The notes: generated from the sequence alone by a model not told the origin. A stretch of 64,000 nucleotides of DNA from Nocardia sp. NBC_00403 (GCF_036046055.1 NZ_CP107939.1:4960001-5024000), one strand, 5' to 3'; shown: positions 44,881 through 54,712, counted from the first letter of the stretch. Translations and numbers: made by a program.

Positions 44881-46986
44881 TCATCCTGCCAGTGGGTCGG
44901 CGGAGTACTGTGTGGCTGTCCACGGTGGCGCGCCGGTTGTGGGCGTGAGCGTCACCGTGATCTCGGTTTTGCCGGCGGTTGTCGACTCCGGCAGCAGGTA
45001 GGCGTCTTCCAGCCAACGGTGGATATCGTTGCTGCGGGCTTGAAGCCAGGTTCCGGCGGGTTTGTCGTCGACGAGTACCTGGGCGGACTGGTTGCCGGCG
45101 ATCTGGTCGGAGATTCGGCGCAACACAACGCCGTGGTTGTCGGGACGTATCCGCAGCCGGAAGGTGACCCTGCCGCTTCCCACCTCGACCGTGCCGGGTA
45201 CCGCGACCGCGTCCTCGGTCCCCTCGTACTGGCTGACCAGGTGGTACTGGGTGCTGTCGGGGTCGGCGTACGCATGCTGGGCACGACTGGCCGGATCGGC
45301 GAGATCGATGCTGTCGCTGCCGGTCGTCGCGGCGTCGGGCTGGGTGTAGAGGAAGGTGGTGGAGCTGTAGTCGGCGTCGATGAGGTCGCGTTTGCCGTGT
45401 TCCATCCCGAACCGTATCCCGGACCGATAACCGATGGCGTCGGCGAGCATCACCCGGTAGGTGGACAGGCAATAGTCGGGGCAGCCGGGACCGGCGTCGC
45501 GGTGGGCCGGCATCCCGGTGAATGGGGCGGTATAGATCGTGCCGCCGACCGGGAAGTGATCGGGCTCGGCCGGGTTGTCGGGATACCACTCGATATGCGC
45601 CAGGTAGTACCAGCCGCCCTCGTAGAAGTCCTCGGTCCCGGTGCCATACAGCTGCGGCGAACGCAACCCGTCCACATAGACGCGGTCGGCGCCTTCGAGG
45701 AAGGTGGGGACTGCGGGCGAGAACGAGGTCGGGGTGCGGGTGCCGCGCATGGTCTCGTTGACGCCGACGACCTTGCCGTGCCCGTGTTGATCGGCGAATA
45801 TCCAGTCTTTGCCGGACGTGGTCGGCTCGGCGCGAGAGATGGTGGTGAAATACCCGACGCTACGGTTGTCCAGCGCCTTCGCCCAGCGGGGATCCGGCGC
45901 GGACGCGACGTCGGTCTGTACTCCGGTCACCGGATTCTTCGTAGTGTTGACCAGGCTTACTTTCGCGTCGTGCCCGTACGGCATCGGCCACCAGCTCGAC
46001 ATCCAGCCGTTCGGATCGGCCGCGAACAGCAACGACCGCACCGGTGCGGCACCCAATCCCGAGCCGAAGAATTCCCCGACCGGGGCATCGACGGTCTGGT
46101 GCCCGTCGAACGTGATCCGCAGCTGCAGACCGGCTCTGACCTCGTCGCTGTCGGTCGGCAGGCGCAACCGCAGCGCAAGGATACTGCCGGATCCGGTGGG
46201 CGTGGCGACTGGAACCTCGGCGCCGGGTGGGAGGTCGACGGTGTGGATGTCGTTGTGAGTGTCCGGCATCGCGGGTTTGGGGTCGCGGGTCCCGGCCGCC
46301 CGAAGGAGCGTCACCACGTCGTCGGCGCGGTCGGACGGATCGAAAGTCCGCACCCCGTTGGCATCCGGAAAATGACGATAGTAGACGTGGTAGTACTTCA
46401 ACTTCGCTTGGACACTGATGCGCATCGAGTCGCGGTACGCCATCGGCACTTTGAGATACACCCCGCCCGCAGCCTGCTCGGCATTCGCTACAAGCGGGAA
46501 CACGTATGGGGCGCCGAGCCGGCCGTCCACCACCGACTGCAGCGGCGCGTCCAGCACGGTTCGACCGTCGAGCTCGATCTGGATGTCCCCCATGGCCGAT
46601 ACATCACCTCGAACACCGTTGACATCATTGGTGAACCAGATCGAGGAGATCTCGCCCGCGCCCGCGTCTTGGGCGATCACACATCCCGCACCGCCGGTGC
46701 TCAGACATCCCCCGCTGCCGTTCTGATTGCCGGTGTACGCCTCGTACGTGCCGCCGGAACGATCGAAACTGGAGAACTCGAGTGTCCGAGATCCGCCCGG
46801 TAGATTCGGCAGTCGATCCAGCCGGCGGTAGGTGTCCCAACCGACCAGCGGCGCTTCGGATTCGGTGTGTTCCGCTGTTTTCGGGTCGGGCGTGCCGACG
46901 CTCGGTGCACTGCATCCGGCCACCAGCACGGCCCCGACAGCAGGCCCAGCCAATACACGCCACCACCGACTCCGCCTCGACATCAT
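44881..46986 (-). CDS. GH172 (DUF2961) glycoside hydrolase lipoprotein
   Basis: Secreted lipoprotein of about 701 residues with a signal peptide ending in the lipobox VAGC. The catalytic GH172 region is visible in YGTGTEDFYEGGWYYLAH, with Glu452 in the conserved TED. Known family activities include alpha-D-fructofuranosidase, difructose-anhydride enzymes and exo-D-arabinofuranosidases acting on mycobacterial arabinan. A C-terminal beta-sandwich (RVTFRLRIRPDNHGVVLRR) follows. The ribosome site GAAAGG at 46994-46999 fits the ATG at 46986. It is downstream of the sugar ABC permeases on the same strand, 257 bp apart. Confidence 0.88.
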   Translation of the reverse strand: MMSRRSRWWRVLAGPAVGAVLVAGCSAPSVGTPDPKTAEHTESEAPLVGWDTYRRLDRLPNLPGGSRTLEFSSFDRSGGTYEAYTGNQNGSGGCLSTGGAGCVIAQDAGAGEISSIWFTNDVNGVRGDVSAMGDIQIELDGRTVLDAPLQSVVDGRLGAPYVFPLVANAEQAAGGVYLKVPMAYRDSMRISVQAKLKYYHVYYRHFPDANGVRTFDPSDRADDVVTLLRAAGTRDPKPAMPDTHNDIHTVDLPPGAEVPVATPTGSGSILALRLRLPTDSDEVRAGLQLRITFDGHQTVDAPVGEFFGSGLGAAPVRSLLFAADPNGWMSSWWPMPYGHDAKVSLVNTTKNPVTGVQTDVASAPDPRWAKALDNRSVGYFTTISRAEPTTSGKDWIFADQHGHGKVVGVNETMRGTRTPTSFSPAVPTFLEGADRVYVDGLRSPQLYGTGTEDFYEGGWYYLAHIEWYPDNPAEPDHFPVGGTIYTAPFTGMPAHRDAGPGCPDYCLSTYRVMLADAIGYRSGIRFGMEHGKRDLIDADYSSTTFLYTQPDAATTGSDSIDLADPASRAQHAYADPDSTQYHLVSQYEGTEDAVAVPGTVEVGSGRVTFRLRIRPDNHGVVLRRISDQIAGNQSAQVLVDDKPAGTWLQARSNDIHRWLEDAYLLPESTTAGKTEITVTLTPTTGAPPWTATQYSADPLAG

Positions 46987-47243
46987 TGCCATACCTTTCG
47001 CTACTTCCTTCCGACGCGTCAACGTGAGCGAAACAACTTCACTTCGACCACAAGAGTCGCCCCTGCGGTACCACCACCGTCGGGAAGCCACACCGTGCGG
47101 GCGCCGCACCCCGACAATCACAGCGGCACAAAGCGATCCGACATTCTGGTGTGCAGTACCACAGTTGAAACCACAGAGCCGAAAGATCTGGGGCGCGTAT
47201 AGTTTCGTCGCCTGCGGGTCCGTCGAGCGACCTCCATGTGCGG

Positions 47244-48164
47244 CTATTTGACCGCCCCCTCCACAAGCCCGGAGATGAACTGCTTCTGCGTCAAGAGAAA
47301 TACGACGAAGATCGGGGTCGTCGCCATGGTCAGGGCCGCAAACAACTGCGGATAGTTTGTCTGTCCCATCTGCTGGCTGAAGTTCAGTAATCCGACCGGG
47401 ATTGTTCGGACGCTGTCGGACTGGGTCAGTGTGAGGGCGAGAATGAATTCGTTCCAGGTGTTCAAGAATGTGAGGATGACAATCGTGGCTATTGCGGGGC
47501 GTGACAAAGGCAGGCATATCCATACGAATATCTGTCCTAGGTTGCAGCCATCCAACCGTGCGGCCTCGTCGAGTTCGGCTGGAAGGCCCTGAAAGAACGA
47601 AGTCGCGAACACCACAGAAAAGGGAAGCGCACCAGCAGCATACGGGAGGATGAGTCCCCAATAAGTGTTGATGATGCCGAGATTCGCTTCGAGCTCGTAC
47701 ATGGGGATGATGAGCAGTTGCAGTGGCATGAACAGGGTGATGATGAACAACCCGAAGATCACTTTGCCCCCGATGAACCGGGTCCTCGCCAAGGCGAAGG
47801 AAAGAGGAAGCGAGAGAACGAGGACCAGGAGCACGCTGAACCCGGTCACGATCACGCTGTTCAGCAGATAGCGGCCGATGTTGCCGACCGACCATGCATC
47901 GAAGAAGTTCTGGAAGTCCCAGTTGGAGGGCAGGCCCCAAAGGTTCGCGAAGAAGGTGCTCTGCGTTTTGAACGCGCCGAGTACCATCCAGACCAGCGGA
48001 TAGACGAATAGGGCGCACAACAGGATCAGCGCGACTGCCCTGGGCATTCCGAATATAAATCTGCGCTTACGACGGGTTTTCCGCGCCGGTTCATTCGCAG
48101 CGGTCGCCAGGCCCGCGGCGGGAACGGCGACACCGGTGTCGACCATCAATTCGTCCCCTTTCAT
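47244..48164 (-). CDS. CUT1 sugar ABC transporter permease (MalG-like)
   Basis: Permease of 306 residues with six helices. The EAA loop reads ELDEAARLDGCNLGQIFV and ends in LPLSRPAIAT, which docks with the ATPase. ATGA overlap with the preceding permease stop. No ATPase gene is in the locus; CUT1 systems of actinobacteria commonly share one multi-substrate ATPase. With the GH172 neighbour, an oligosaccharide or sugar released by that enzyme is the likely cargo. Confidence 0.93.
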   Translation of the reverse strand: MKGDELMVDTGVAVPAAGLATAANEPARKTRRKRRFIFGMPRAVALILLCALFVYPLVWMVLGAFKTQSTFFANLWGLPSNWDFQNFFDAWSVGNIGRYLLNSVIVTGFSVLLVLVLSLPLSFALARTRFIGGKVIFGLFIITLFMPLQLLIIPMYELEANLGIINTYWGLILPYAAGALPFSVVFATSFFQGLPAELDEAARLDGCNLGQIFVWICLPLSRPAIATIVILTFLNTWNEFILALTLTQSDSVRTIPVGLLNFSQQMGQTNYPQLFAALTMATTPIFVVFLLTQKQFISGLVEGAVK

Positions 48165-49075
48165 GCGTTGTAATCCGAACGAAGCAGCCGGATCTGGATG
48201 AGGGTGACGACGGCCACGACTACGAACAAGACTGAAGCAAGGGCGGAGGCGAACCCGTACTGCTGCACGTCGAATGCCTGTCGATACATGAATGTCATGA
48301 CGGTGTCGGTGGATCCGTCTGGACCGCCTTTCGTCATGACGTAAACGAGATCAAAGACATTGAAGCCGCCCGCGATTGCGATGATGAGGTTCAAACCGAT
48401 CATCGTGCGCATGGACGGCACCGTCACGTGGAAGAACAAGGCGATTCGCCCCGCACCATCGACCTTGGCTGCTTCGTAGAGTTCGGGTCGCACGGCCTGA
48501 AGGCCGGCGACGAATAGGATGACGTGATAGCCCAGCCACTTCCACACGTCGACGGCCATCACCGAGCACAGAGCCAAGCCGGGCTGTCCGAGCCACGGCG
48601 TGGTGTGCGGCAAGCCGAGCGCGCCGAGCGTTCCGTTGAGAAGGCCCTGGTTTGGGTCGAGAATGAAGGTCCACAGTACACCGACGGCCACGAACGACAT
48701 CAGTACCGGTATGAAGATGACGGAGCGGAATAGGGCCACACCACGAGTACGTCGTGCAACGAGCAGCGCGATGAGGAGCGCGAGCACGACCTTGGCGACG
48801 CCCGTTCCGATCGCATAGATCGCCGTGTGCTCGAGCGTCTGGTATGTCTGCGATGATGTGAAGACTTGTTTGTAGTTCTGTACGCCAGCGAATACCTTGG
48901 GGCCGAGGCCATCCCAGGAGAACAGGCTGTTCGCGAAGGCGTTGACCAATGGCCACAGCATGAAGATCGCGAAGAGCGTGAGCCCGGGCAGCGCCATGAT
49001 CAGCGCCCAGGGGTCGAAGTGGAACCGGCGGGACCGCCGCCGTGGTACGTGCACAGCTTGCGTCTGCGCTGCCAT
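48161..49075 (-). CDS. CUT1 sugar ABC transporter permease (MalF-like)
   Basis: Permease of 304 residues with six helices (first at about 25-45) and an EAA loop in ELYEAAKVDGAGRIALFFHV ending in TVPSMR. Start ATG at 49075 with AGGAAG upstream; the frame is open further to 49150. It pairs with the MalG-like subunit. An IS110 transposase fragment fills the space between this gene and the binding protein gene. Confidence 0.93.
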   Translation of the reverse strand: MAAQTQAVHVPRRRSRRFHFDPWALIMALPGLTLFAIFMLWPLVNAFANSLFSWDGLGPKVFAGVQNYKQVFTSSQTYQTLEHTAIYAIGTGVAKVVLALLIALLVARRTRGVALFRSVIFIPVLMSFVAVGVLWTFILDPNQGLLNGTLGALGLPHTTPWLGQPGLALCSVMAVDVWKWLGYHVILFVAGLQAVRPELYEAAKVDGAGRIALFFHVTVPSMRTMIGLNLIIAIAGGFNVFDLVYVMTKGGPDGSTDTVMTFMYRQAFDVQQYGFASALASVLFVVVAVVTLIQIRLLRSDYNA

Positions 49076-49106
49076 CGGTTCTTCCTGAGGTTGTCGGTGT
49101 CTGGGG

Positions 49107-49320
49107 TTGGTGCCGACCAGTGAGGGTCGGAGCGGTATCGACCTCGGCAAGGCGTCGCATCACGTGTGTACGGTCGACGAGAACGGCAAAAGGTGTGCCC
49201 GGCGCAGAAGGTCGGCAACCATCAGCGGTCGATCGAGGCGGTCGTGGAGCGGGCACGCGGCGACGGTGCGGAGGCCGTACAGACCGTTTTGAGACGACTG
49301 TGCGGACTCGCGCAGCAGTG
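49107..49320 (+). pseudogene. IS110-family transposase fragment
   Basis: GIDLGKASHHVCTVDENGK matches the N-terminal DEDD-domain start of IS110 transposases. After Lys the frame must shift to read VGNHQRSIEAVVERARGDG, the next conserved part. Only about 65 codons remain, and no ends or C-terminal domain are recognisable. It lies antisense in the 247-bp gap inside the sugar transport operon. Confidence 0.7.
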
Positions 49321-49322
49321 CA

Positions 49323-50603
49323 TCAATTGAATTTCCATCCGCCTGACTTGGCTTGGGTGAATGCGTTCTGCACGTCTTGCGACGCCTGCTGCGGTGTTCT
49401 CGATCCGGAGACCACACCGACCATGTTGTTCTGGTAGGCGGCGGTCACCTGCTTGGGCCAGTACCAGTCGAGGTAGGTGCTCGCGGTCGGGACAACGTCG
49501 TTCATGAGCTGGGTCTGCAACGTCGTGGATGCCGGCGGCTTGACGGATTTCACTGTCGGCAGGCAGATGGCCTCGCCTCCGGACAGGAGCTGCCTGTCGA
49601 CAGCGGCCGAAGCCATGTACGTCACCAACTTGTCGGCGAGAGTCTTACGGATCGGGTTGATCTTCCCGTATCTGGCGGCGACGACACCGGCTCCGCCGAA
49701 TCCTGTCGACGTTACGCCGGGCACGAAATTCGGGAACGGGAACGCCTTGACATCCATCGACGGCGCCTGCTGCACGATGGTCGATATGTCCCAGGAACCG
49801 CCGAAGAACATCGCCGCCTTGCCCTGAGTGAACAGTGAGACCGCAGCTGGCTCCTGCAGACCCTGCCACCCGTTGGCGAAGACATCACCGGCACCGAGCC
49901 TGGCCATCTGGGCCAGGGCCTGGGTGTACTCCGTCGAATCAAACGCGGGACTGCCGGTTTGCAACGTGTTGAACGTCGTCTCCGTCGAGGTGTTCTTCGT
50001 GGTCTGCTGAAGCATCTGCATCATCCACATCGGCCAAAGGTATGTCTGGCCGCCCGGCACGCTGACCGGTGCCACCCCAGTGCCCTGCAGTTTTTTCGCG
50101 TCGGCGATGAGGTCGTCGATCGTCTTCGGCACTGTGAGTCCGTACCTGTCGAAGATCGCCTGGTTGTAGACGAACGCCGTCACGTTCACACCACCGACCC
50201 CGACCGCGTAGAGGTTCTCGTTGATGGTGAAAGGCGCGTAAGCCGCCGGAATCAGGTCACTGGTGTCGACGTCACCTCCGAGAGAGCCCACGAGCCCGCG
50301 GCTCTGCAAGTAGCGGATGTCCTGCCCGTTGGCGAGCAGGACATCGATTTGGCTCCTGCTGTTGACGGCGGGGGTGAACTGCTGGATGAAGCTCGAGCTC
50401 GGATAGCTGACGACAGAGATCGAGACGCCGTTCTCCTTGCCGAACTCGTCGAGGACCTTCTGGTAGTTCGGGTTCCCCGGATCTGTGCTGTAGACGACGA
50501 GGTGCTTGGCGTCGCCGTCCGATGAGGAACATGCTGTGACACCGATAAGCGCGGCAACGCTCGCGACAAGCGCGACCACCGCACGGAACCTGGATATGGC
50601 CAC
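49323..50603 (-). CDS. CUT1 sugar-binding lipoprotein
   Basis: Extracellular solute-binding protein (family 1) of 426 residues. A signal peptide ends in a lipobox (VTAC), and the mature protein opens with HLVVYSTDPGNPNYQKVLDEF. Later landmarks are AMFFGGSWDIST and GGEAICLPTVKS, usual in sugar-binding proteins. GTG at 50603 with GGAG at the right distance. A LacI-type operator lies 46-61 bp upstream (50649-50664). First gene of the transport operon. Confidence 0.92.
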   Translation of the reverse strand: MAISRFRAVVALVASVAALIGVTACSSSDGDAKHLVVYSTDPGNPNYQKVLDEFGKENGVSISVVSYPSSSFIQQFTPAVNSRSQIDVLLANGQDIRYLQSRGLVGSLGGDVDTSDLIPAAYAPFTINENLYAVGVGGVNVTAFVYNQAIFDRYGLTVPKTIDDLIADAKKLQGTGVAPVSVPGGQTYLWPMWMMQMLQQTTKNTSTETTFNTLQTGSPAFDSTEYTQALAQMARLGAGDVFANGWQGLQEPAAVSLFTQGKAAMFFGGSWDISTIVQQAPSMDVKAFPFPNFVPGVTSTGFGGAGVVAARYGKINPIRKTLADKLVTYMASAAVDRQLLSGGEAICLPTVKSVKPPASTTLQTQLMNDVVPTASTYLDWYWPKQVTAAYQNNMVGVVSGSRTPQQASQDVQNAFTQAKSGGWKFN

Positions 50604-50648
50604 TTCTAACTCCAGCATCGGGGGAGTGGAACTGTTCGATAGCCCATC

Positions 50649-50664
50649 CGGCAAACGTTTGCCG
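50649..50664. promoter_or_regulatory. LacI-family operator upstream of the binding protein
   Basis: CGGCAAACGTTTGCCG is a perfect 16-bp palindrome with the central CG typical of LacI operators. A near copy (one mismatch in 14) is at 51815-51828. It lies between the binding protein start and the lacI stop. Confidence 0.8.
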
Positions 50665-50731
50665 AGATGTGTGCTCTATCCCAACACGGCTTGCGGAAGA
50701 CGGCATGTCCAGCCTTGGGAACACTGGCGGG

Positions 50732-51745
50732 TCAGCCGGTAACCGTGCGCAACCTGCTGGAGTCGCGGATGACGAGCTCGGGCTCGAGGACTGCGTGCAG
50801 TGGATCGTCGTCGCCACGGACGCCGGCGACGAGATCTGGCACGGCGATCTCGGCCATGTCGTCGACCGGCTGCCGCACGGAGGTGAGCCCGCTCGCCTGG
50901 GCGATAAGCGTGTCGTCGAAGCCTGAGATCAAGATGTCGCGGGGCACGGACAGGCCCTGCGCCGTGAACTCCTGAAGTGCGCCCAGGGCGATGAGATCGT
51001 TCGCGCAGATCACGCCGTTCACTTCCGGCCAGAGGCGCCGTACCTTGTGGGCAGCGTCGCGGCCCCACTCGACAGTGAAATCTCCGACCAGGACTCGTCC
51101 TGCCGCTGCGGGATCCTTGTCGGGCGCGATCTGCAGAAACGCCTCCTGACGTTCCCATGAGGTGGCGACGGAGGGATCGGAGCCGAGGAACGCCAGATGG
51201 ATGCGGTTCTGGGCCACCATATGATCGACGAGGAGTTCAATCGCTGCACGTTGATCCATGCGCACATACGCCTTCTGCTCATCGACGACGCGGTCGAGTT
51301 GGATCACCGGAACTGTCTGCGCCGCCATGTCGATCGTTGCTTTGCTCAGAAATCGGTGGCTCGCCGAGATCAACAGTGCGTCGATCCGTTTGTCGAGCAG
51401 AAGTCGCACACTTTCGGCCTCGAGGTCGGCGCTGTTCCGCGAGTCGACCAAGAGAAGACCGAAGCCGGCGCCACGCGACCGTTCCACGACAGCCTGCACG
51501 AGCGACGGGAAGAACGGATTGGTGATGTCGGGGACCACGAGGCCGAGGGTTCCGGTCTCCTGCCGTCTGAGGGACCGGCCGACAGCATCCGGACGGTACC
51601 CGAGCAGCAGCGCGGCCTCCTTCACACGCGCGGCCACATCGGGGTTCACACGACGGGCGCCCGTCAGGGCTCGCGACACGGACGACGTGGACAGGCCAGC
51701 GACCCGCGCCACGTCGTGGATCGTCACCCTACGTTGCAGCGTCAT
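50732..51745 (-). CDS. LacI-family transcriptional repressor
   Basis: Regulator of 337 residues. The helix-turn-helix reads TIHDVARVAGLSTSSVSRAL and the hinge contains RRQETGTLGLVVPDI, followed by a periplasmic-binding-like sugar domain (FLGSDPSVATSWERQEAF, VICANDLIALGAL). ATG at 51745 with GAAAGG upstream. Palindromic operators flank it at 50649 and 51815, so it should repress both the transporter operon and the divergent glycosidase gene, plus itself, until the sugar ligand appears. Confidence 0.94.
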   Translation of the reverse strand: MTLQRRVTIHDVARVAGLSTSSVSRALTGARRVNPDVAARVKEAALLLGYRPDAVGRSLRRQETGTLGLVVPDITNPFFPSLVQAVVERSRGAGFGLLLVDSRNSADLEAESVRLLLDKRIDALLISASHRFLSKATIDMAAQTVPVIQLDRVVDEQKAYVRMDQRAAIELLVDHMVAQNRIHLAFLGSDPSVATSWERQEAFLQIAPDKDPAAAGRVLVGDFTVEWGRDAAHKVRRLWPEVNGVICANDLIALGALQEFTAQGLSVPRDILISGFDDTLIAQASGLTSVRQPVDDMAEIAVPDLVAGVRGDDDPLHAVLEPELVIRDSSRLRTVTG

Positions 51746-52096
51746 GACACTACCTTTCTGTCGCCCGGGCATTGTCACGAGCGCTTCGGTAATACTACTG
51801 TGCCGAAGCACATAGGAAAACGTTTGCCCAATGCAACCAGGCCGCGAAGGAGCCACCGTGGAACCCGAACGTCGCTCTCCTGCGGGCACGGTCGTCGCAG
51901 TCACCACCAGCCAGTTCCGGAGTCAGCTGCGCGACCGCTCGCGGACTCGTGCGATGCGCAAAGGCCGGCGTCACCGCGGGGCGTGCGACCGTCTCGCCAG
52001 TCGCTGTGGTCCGCGGCGGAAGCCAGTTGCGCGGATGGCTGCTCGGCAACATCTTGGCGACCATCGGCGTGGTCGTGCAGGATGGGAAAGAAAGAT
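51746..52096. other. Intergenic region between lacI and the putative glycosidase
   Basis: Holds the LacI-type operator near its left end. The remaining 270 bp are strongly coding-like in composition, including VTAGRATVSPVAVVRGG and GNILATIGVVVQDGK on the plus strand. I recognise no family and no start signal, so it could be a gene remnant. Confidence 0.4.
51815..51828. promoter_or_regulatory. LacI-family operator between lacI and the glycosidase
   Basis: GGAAAACGTTTGCC differs at one base from the palindrome at 50651-50664 region. It lies 70-83 nt upstream of the lacI start and 269 nt before the divergent glycosidase. Confidence 0.65.
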
Positions 52097-54187
52097 ATGA
52101 GCGGCGATATCCGCGGGCTGGAGAGCGACTCGACGAGGGTGGGAATAGCCGCGGACACTGGGGCGCTGGTGGCGTACGTCGATGTCGGCTCAGGGTGGAG
52201 CGTGGTCGGACGGGAGCCGCTCGGTATCTCGTTCCGCCTGCTCCTACCGCTCGAAGGACGACGAAACAACTCCGTGTTCGGCGTCCACCAACGACCGCCG
52301 TCTATCGAGGCGGATGGAACGTCGATCGAGCTGCGCTGGAACGGCGTGCGGTCGCAGTTCGGCGGAGAGCACGACATCCGGATCGTGCAGCGATACCGTC
52401 TTGATGGCCGTCGGCTCACGGTCGAGACAAACGTCGACAACAGATCGGACCTGATCGTCGAGAACGTCTTCTCGCCCTGTATCGGTGACCTCCGGCCCGC
52501 GCCGGGTGACACCCGGCTCGAATCGATCGGTCATGACTACGGCGCCGGGAGCCGACAGCGGCTGTGGCCCACCTATGAGAACAACGTCGGCTATTTCGGA
52601 GTCGATGTGCCGACTCAGCTGTCGGAAGGCAACTACGGAACGCCGGCCGCGCCATACCGACTCATCCAAGGAGATGCTCACGGTCTGTACCTGGGTGTGG
52701 CGAACAGCAGCACCGAGCTCGTCGCCTGGCATTCCGAGCTTTGGCCCGGCTACGGTGACTCGCTCGAGGCGACTGTGCCCGAGACCGACGAGATCGACGG
52801 TCATCCCGTGGCGATCACCTACGCGGCAGTGCATCTGCCGTTCATCCGTCCGGGAGAATCGCGCGATCTGACACCGCTGTTCCTGGAGGTCTATGACGGC
52901 GACTGGCACGTGGGAGCCGATATCTACAGGAAATGGCGAGACATGTGGTTCCGACGTGCGTCCGCGCCCGAATGGGCGCGGGAGCCGCACTCCTGGCTGC
53001 AGATTCAGATCAATTCACCCGAGGACGAACTACGCCTGCCGTTCGAGCGGCTCGTCGAGGTGGGGCGTGAATGCGCCGCAGCCGGTGTGGCCGCGATCCA
53101 GCTCGTGGGGTGGAACGACGGCGGCCAGGATCGCAACAACCCGTCGCATCAACCGGAGCCTCGGCTCGGCGGTTTCGACGCCCTCGCAGCCGCGATCGCC
53201 GAGGTACAGACGCTCGGTGTAAAGGTCATCCTGTTCGCCAAGTTCAATTGGGCAGACCGGTCGACGGCCGCATTCCGTGAGCACTTCATCGACCACGCCG
53301 TCAAGGATCCGTACGGCGACTATTACATGCACCCCGGATACAGATACGAGACGGTCACGCAGATACTCGATATCAACACCCGACGCCTGGTTCCGATGTG
53401 CTTCCTCTACGAGACCTATCTCGAGGAATGCGCGCGACAATTCCAGATCATCGTCGACTTGGGCGCTGACGGGATGCTTTTCGACGAGTGCCAGCACCAC
53501 TCGCCGACACTGCTTTGCTTCGACGAACAGCACGGCCATCGCTACGGTGCGCCGACATACGCGAACGATCGTGAGCTGATTCATCGCCTCGACACCCAAG
53601 CGCCAGAGGATTTCCTCTACGCGGGCGAAGGGATCTACGACTGGCAGTTCGATGCGTACACGGTCTCCTATCACCGCAGCGAAGACCGACACCATCTCCC
53701 ACTACATCGCTACACCCAGCCGCACGCGCAGTTCATGACCGCTGTCACCGGCTTCAACGACCGCAACATGATCGCTCAATGCCTGCTGTACCGCTACATC
53801 GTGAGCTATGAGCCGTTCAACTTCAAAGGGCGGCTACCCGACTTCCCGAGCACCGTGGCGTACGGCGGTCGAATGGATGCATTGCGTCGAGAAACGCGGG
53901 CCTGGACGTGGGACGGCCGCTTCACCGACACCGTCGGAGCAAGTGTCACGCACGCGAACGGGCGAGCGCACCACCCGTACACGGTCTTCGAGGCCGAGGA
54001 CGGCAGCCACGCGGTTGCCGTCGCGAACTACGACCCCAGCCCGACTTCTGTCACTATCCGCGTCGACGGATACGACGGGCTGCTCTTCGCCAAGGCAGTC
54101 GACACCGACGAATGGCTCGAACTCAGCGGTGGACGGTTGAATCTCGGTCCTCGCTCCGCCGCGGTCGTTCTGCCGCGGGTGCCGTAA
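52097..54187 (+). CDS. Putative glycoside hydrolase (DUF6259-like)
   Basis: Cytoplasmic protein of 696 residues without signal peptide. An N-terminal beta-sandwich (about 1-260) precedes a TIM-barrel-like region with SWLQIQINSPEDEL, the segment VGVAAIQLVGWNDGGQDRN-like strand at about 330-350, LGVKVILFAKFNWADRS and the acidic GADGMLFDECQHH, where Asp and Glu may be catalytic. A small C-terminal beta domain closes it. I class it with DUF6259-type proteins related to alpha-galactosidase-like clans, with modest certainty. The ribosome site GGGAAAGAAAG precedes the ATG. Divergent from lacI and probably repressed by it. Confidence 0.72.
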   Translation: MSGDIRGLESDSTRVGIAADTGALVAYVDVGSGWSVVGREPLGISFRLLLPLEGRRNNSVFGVHQRPPSIEADGTSIELRWNGVRSQFGGEHDIRIVQRYRLDGRRLTVETNVDNRSDLIVENVFSPCIGDLRPAPGDTRLESIGHDYGAGSRQRLWPTYENNVGYFGVDVPTQLSEGNYGTPAAPYRLIQGDAHGLYLGVANSSTELVAWHSELWPGYGDSLEATVPETDEIDGHPVAITYAAVHLPFIRPGESRDLTPLFLEVYDGDWHVGADIYRKWRDMWFRRASAPEWAREPHSWLQIQINSPEDELRLPFERLVEVGRECAAAGVAAIQLVGWNDGGQDRNNPSHQPEPRLGGFDALAAAIAEVQTLGVKVILFAKFNWADRSTAAFREHFIDHAVKDPYGDYYMHPGYRYETVTQILDINTRRLVPMCFLYETYLEECARQFQIIVDLGADGMLFDECQHHSPTLLCFDEQHGHRYGAPTYANDRELIHRLDTQAPEDFLYAGEGIYDWQFDAYTVSYHRSEDRHHLPLHRYTQPHAQFMTAVTGFNDRNMIAQCLLYRYIVSYEPFNFKGRLPDFPSTVAYGGRMDALRRETRAWTWDGRFTDTVGASVTHANGRAHHPYTVFEAEDGSHAVAVANYDPSPTSVTIRVDGYDGLLFAKAVDTDEWLELSGGRLNLGPRSAAVVLPRVP

Positions 54188-54224
54188 CGATCAGCACGAA
54201 ATGTCTGCCGTCGGTGACCAGCCG

Positions 54225-54712
54225 TTACAGGGTCGTGACACCCGGCAGCAGAGCATTGCGTTCCCGCAGCCAGCCCACCGCGCCCGCGAGCAGGACCTTC
54301 GGGCCGTCGCCGGTCATCCACCCCTGATCAGCGATCCACTCCAGCAGCTCGGCCTCGACCTGCGCGAACGAGACCACCCCGCCCTGGGCTGGGTCTCCCA
54401 AGCGTGTTCGAACCTGGTCTTCTCCCGGTCGATGTAGGACTTCACGCACGACGGATCCGCGATCTCCAACTGCTCGGCCAGATAATCGACCAGCTCACCA
54501 GGAACATCGAGCGGATCAGGCAAAAACATCCCCAAGTACCGAACAGTGACCAGCTGAAGCGCGAATCCCAGGCGATTCGAATCCCGCCGGCGGCCCGCGA
54601 TCAGCTCCCGATCCTTTGTTGTCGAGATAAAAGAACTGCTCCAGCTCGACCCTCGACAGCACACCGAACTGGCCGTACCCGGCCCCGCCCTCATCACCCA
54701 CAAAACCGACAT
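54225..54712 (-). pseudogene. Tn3-family transposase N-terminal fragment
   Basis: Three consecutive pieces in different frames spell the DUF4158 N-terminus of Tn3 transposases: SRVELEQFFYLDNK, then RRRDSNRLGFALQLVTVRYL and DPLDVPGELVDYLAEQL, then FAQVEAELLEWIADQGW and GWLRERNALLPGV. At least two frameshifts and loss of the remaining 800 residues make it inactive. It faces the convergent glycosidase, 37 bp away. Confidence 0.85.

Noticed and set aside
44881..48018. A single 1,045-residue protein on the minus strand
   Set aside because: The first 340 codons overlap the MalG-like permease in another frame. The real protein starts at a lipoprotein signal with its own ribosome site near 46986.
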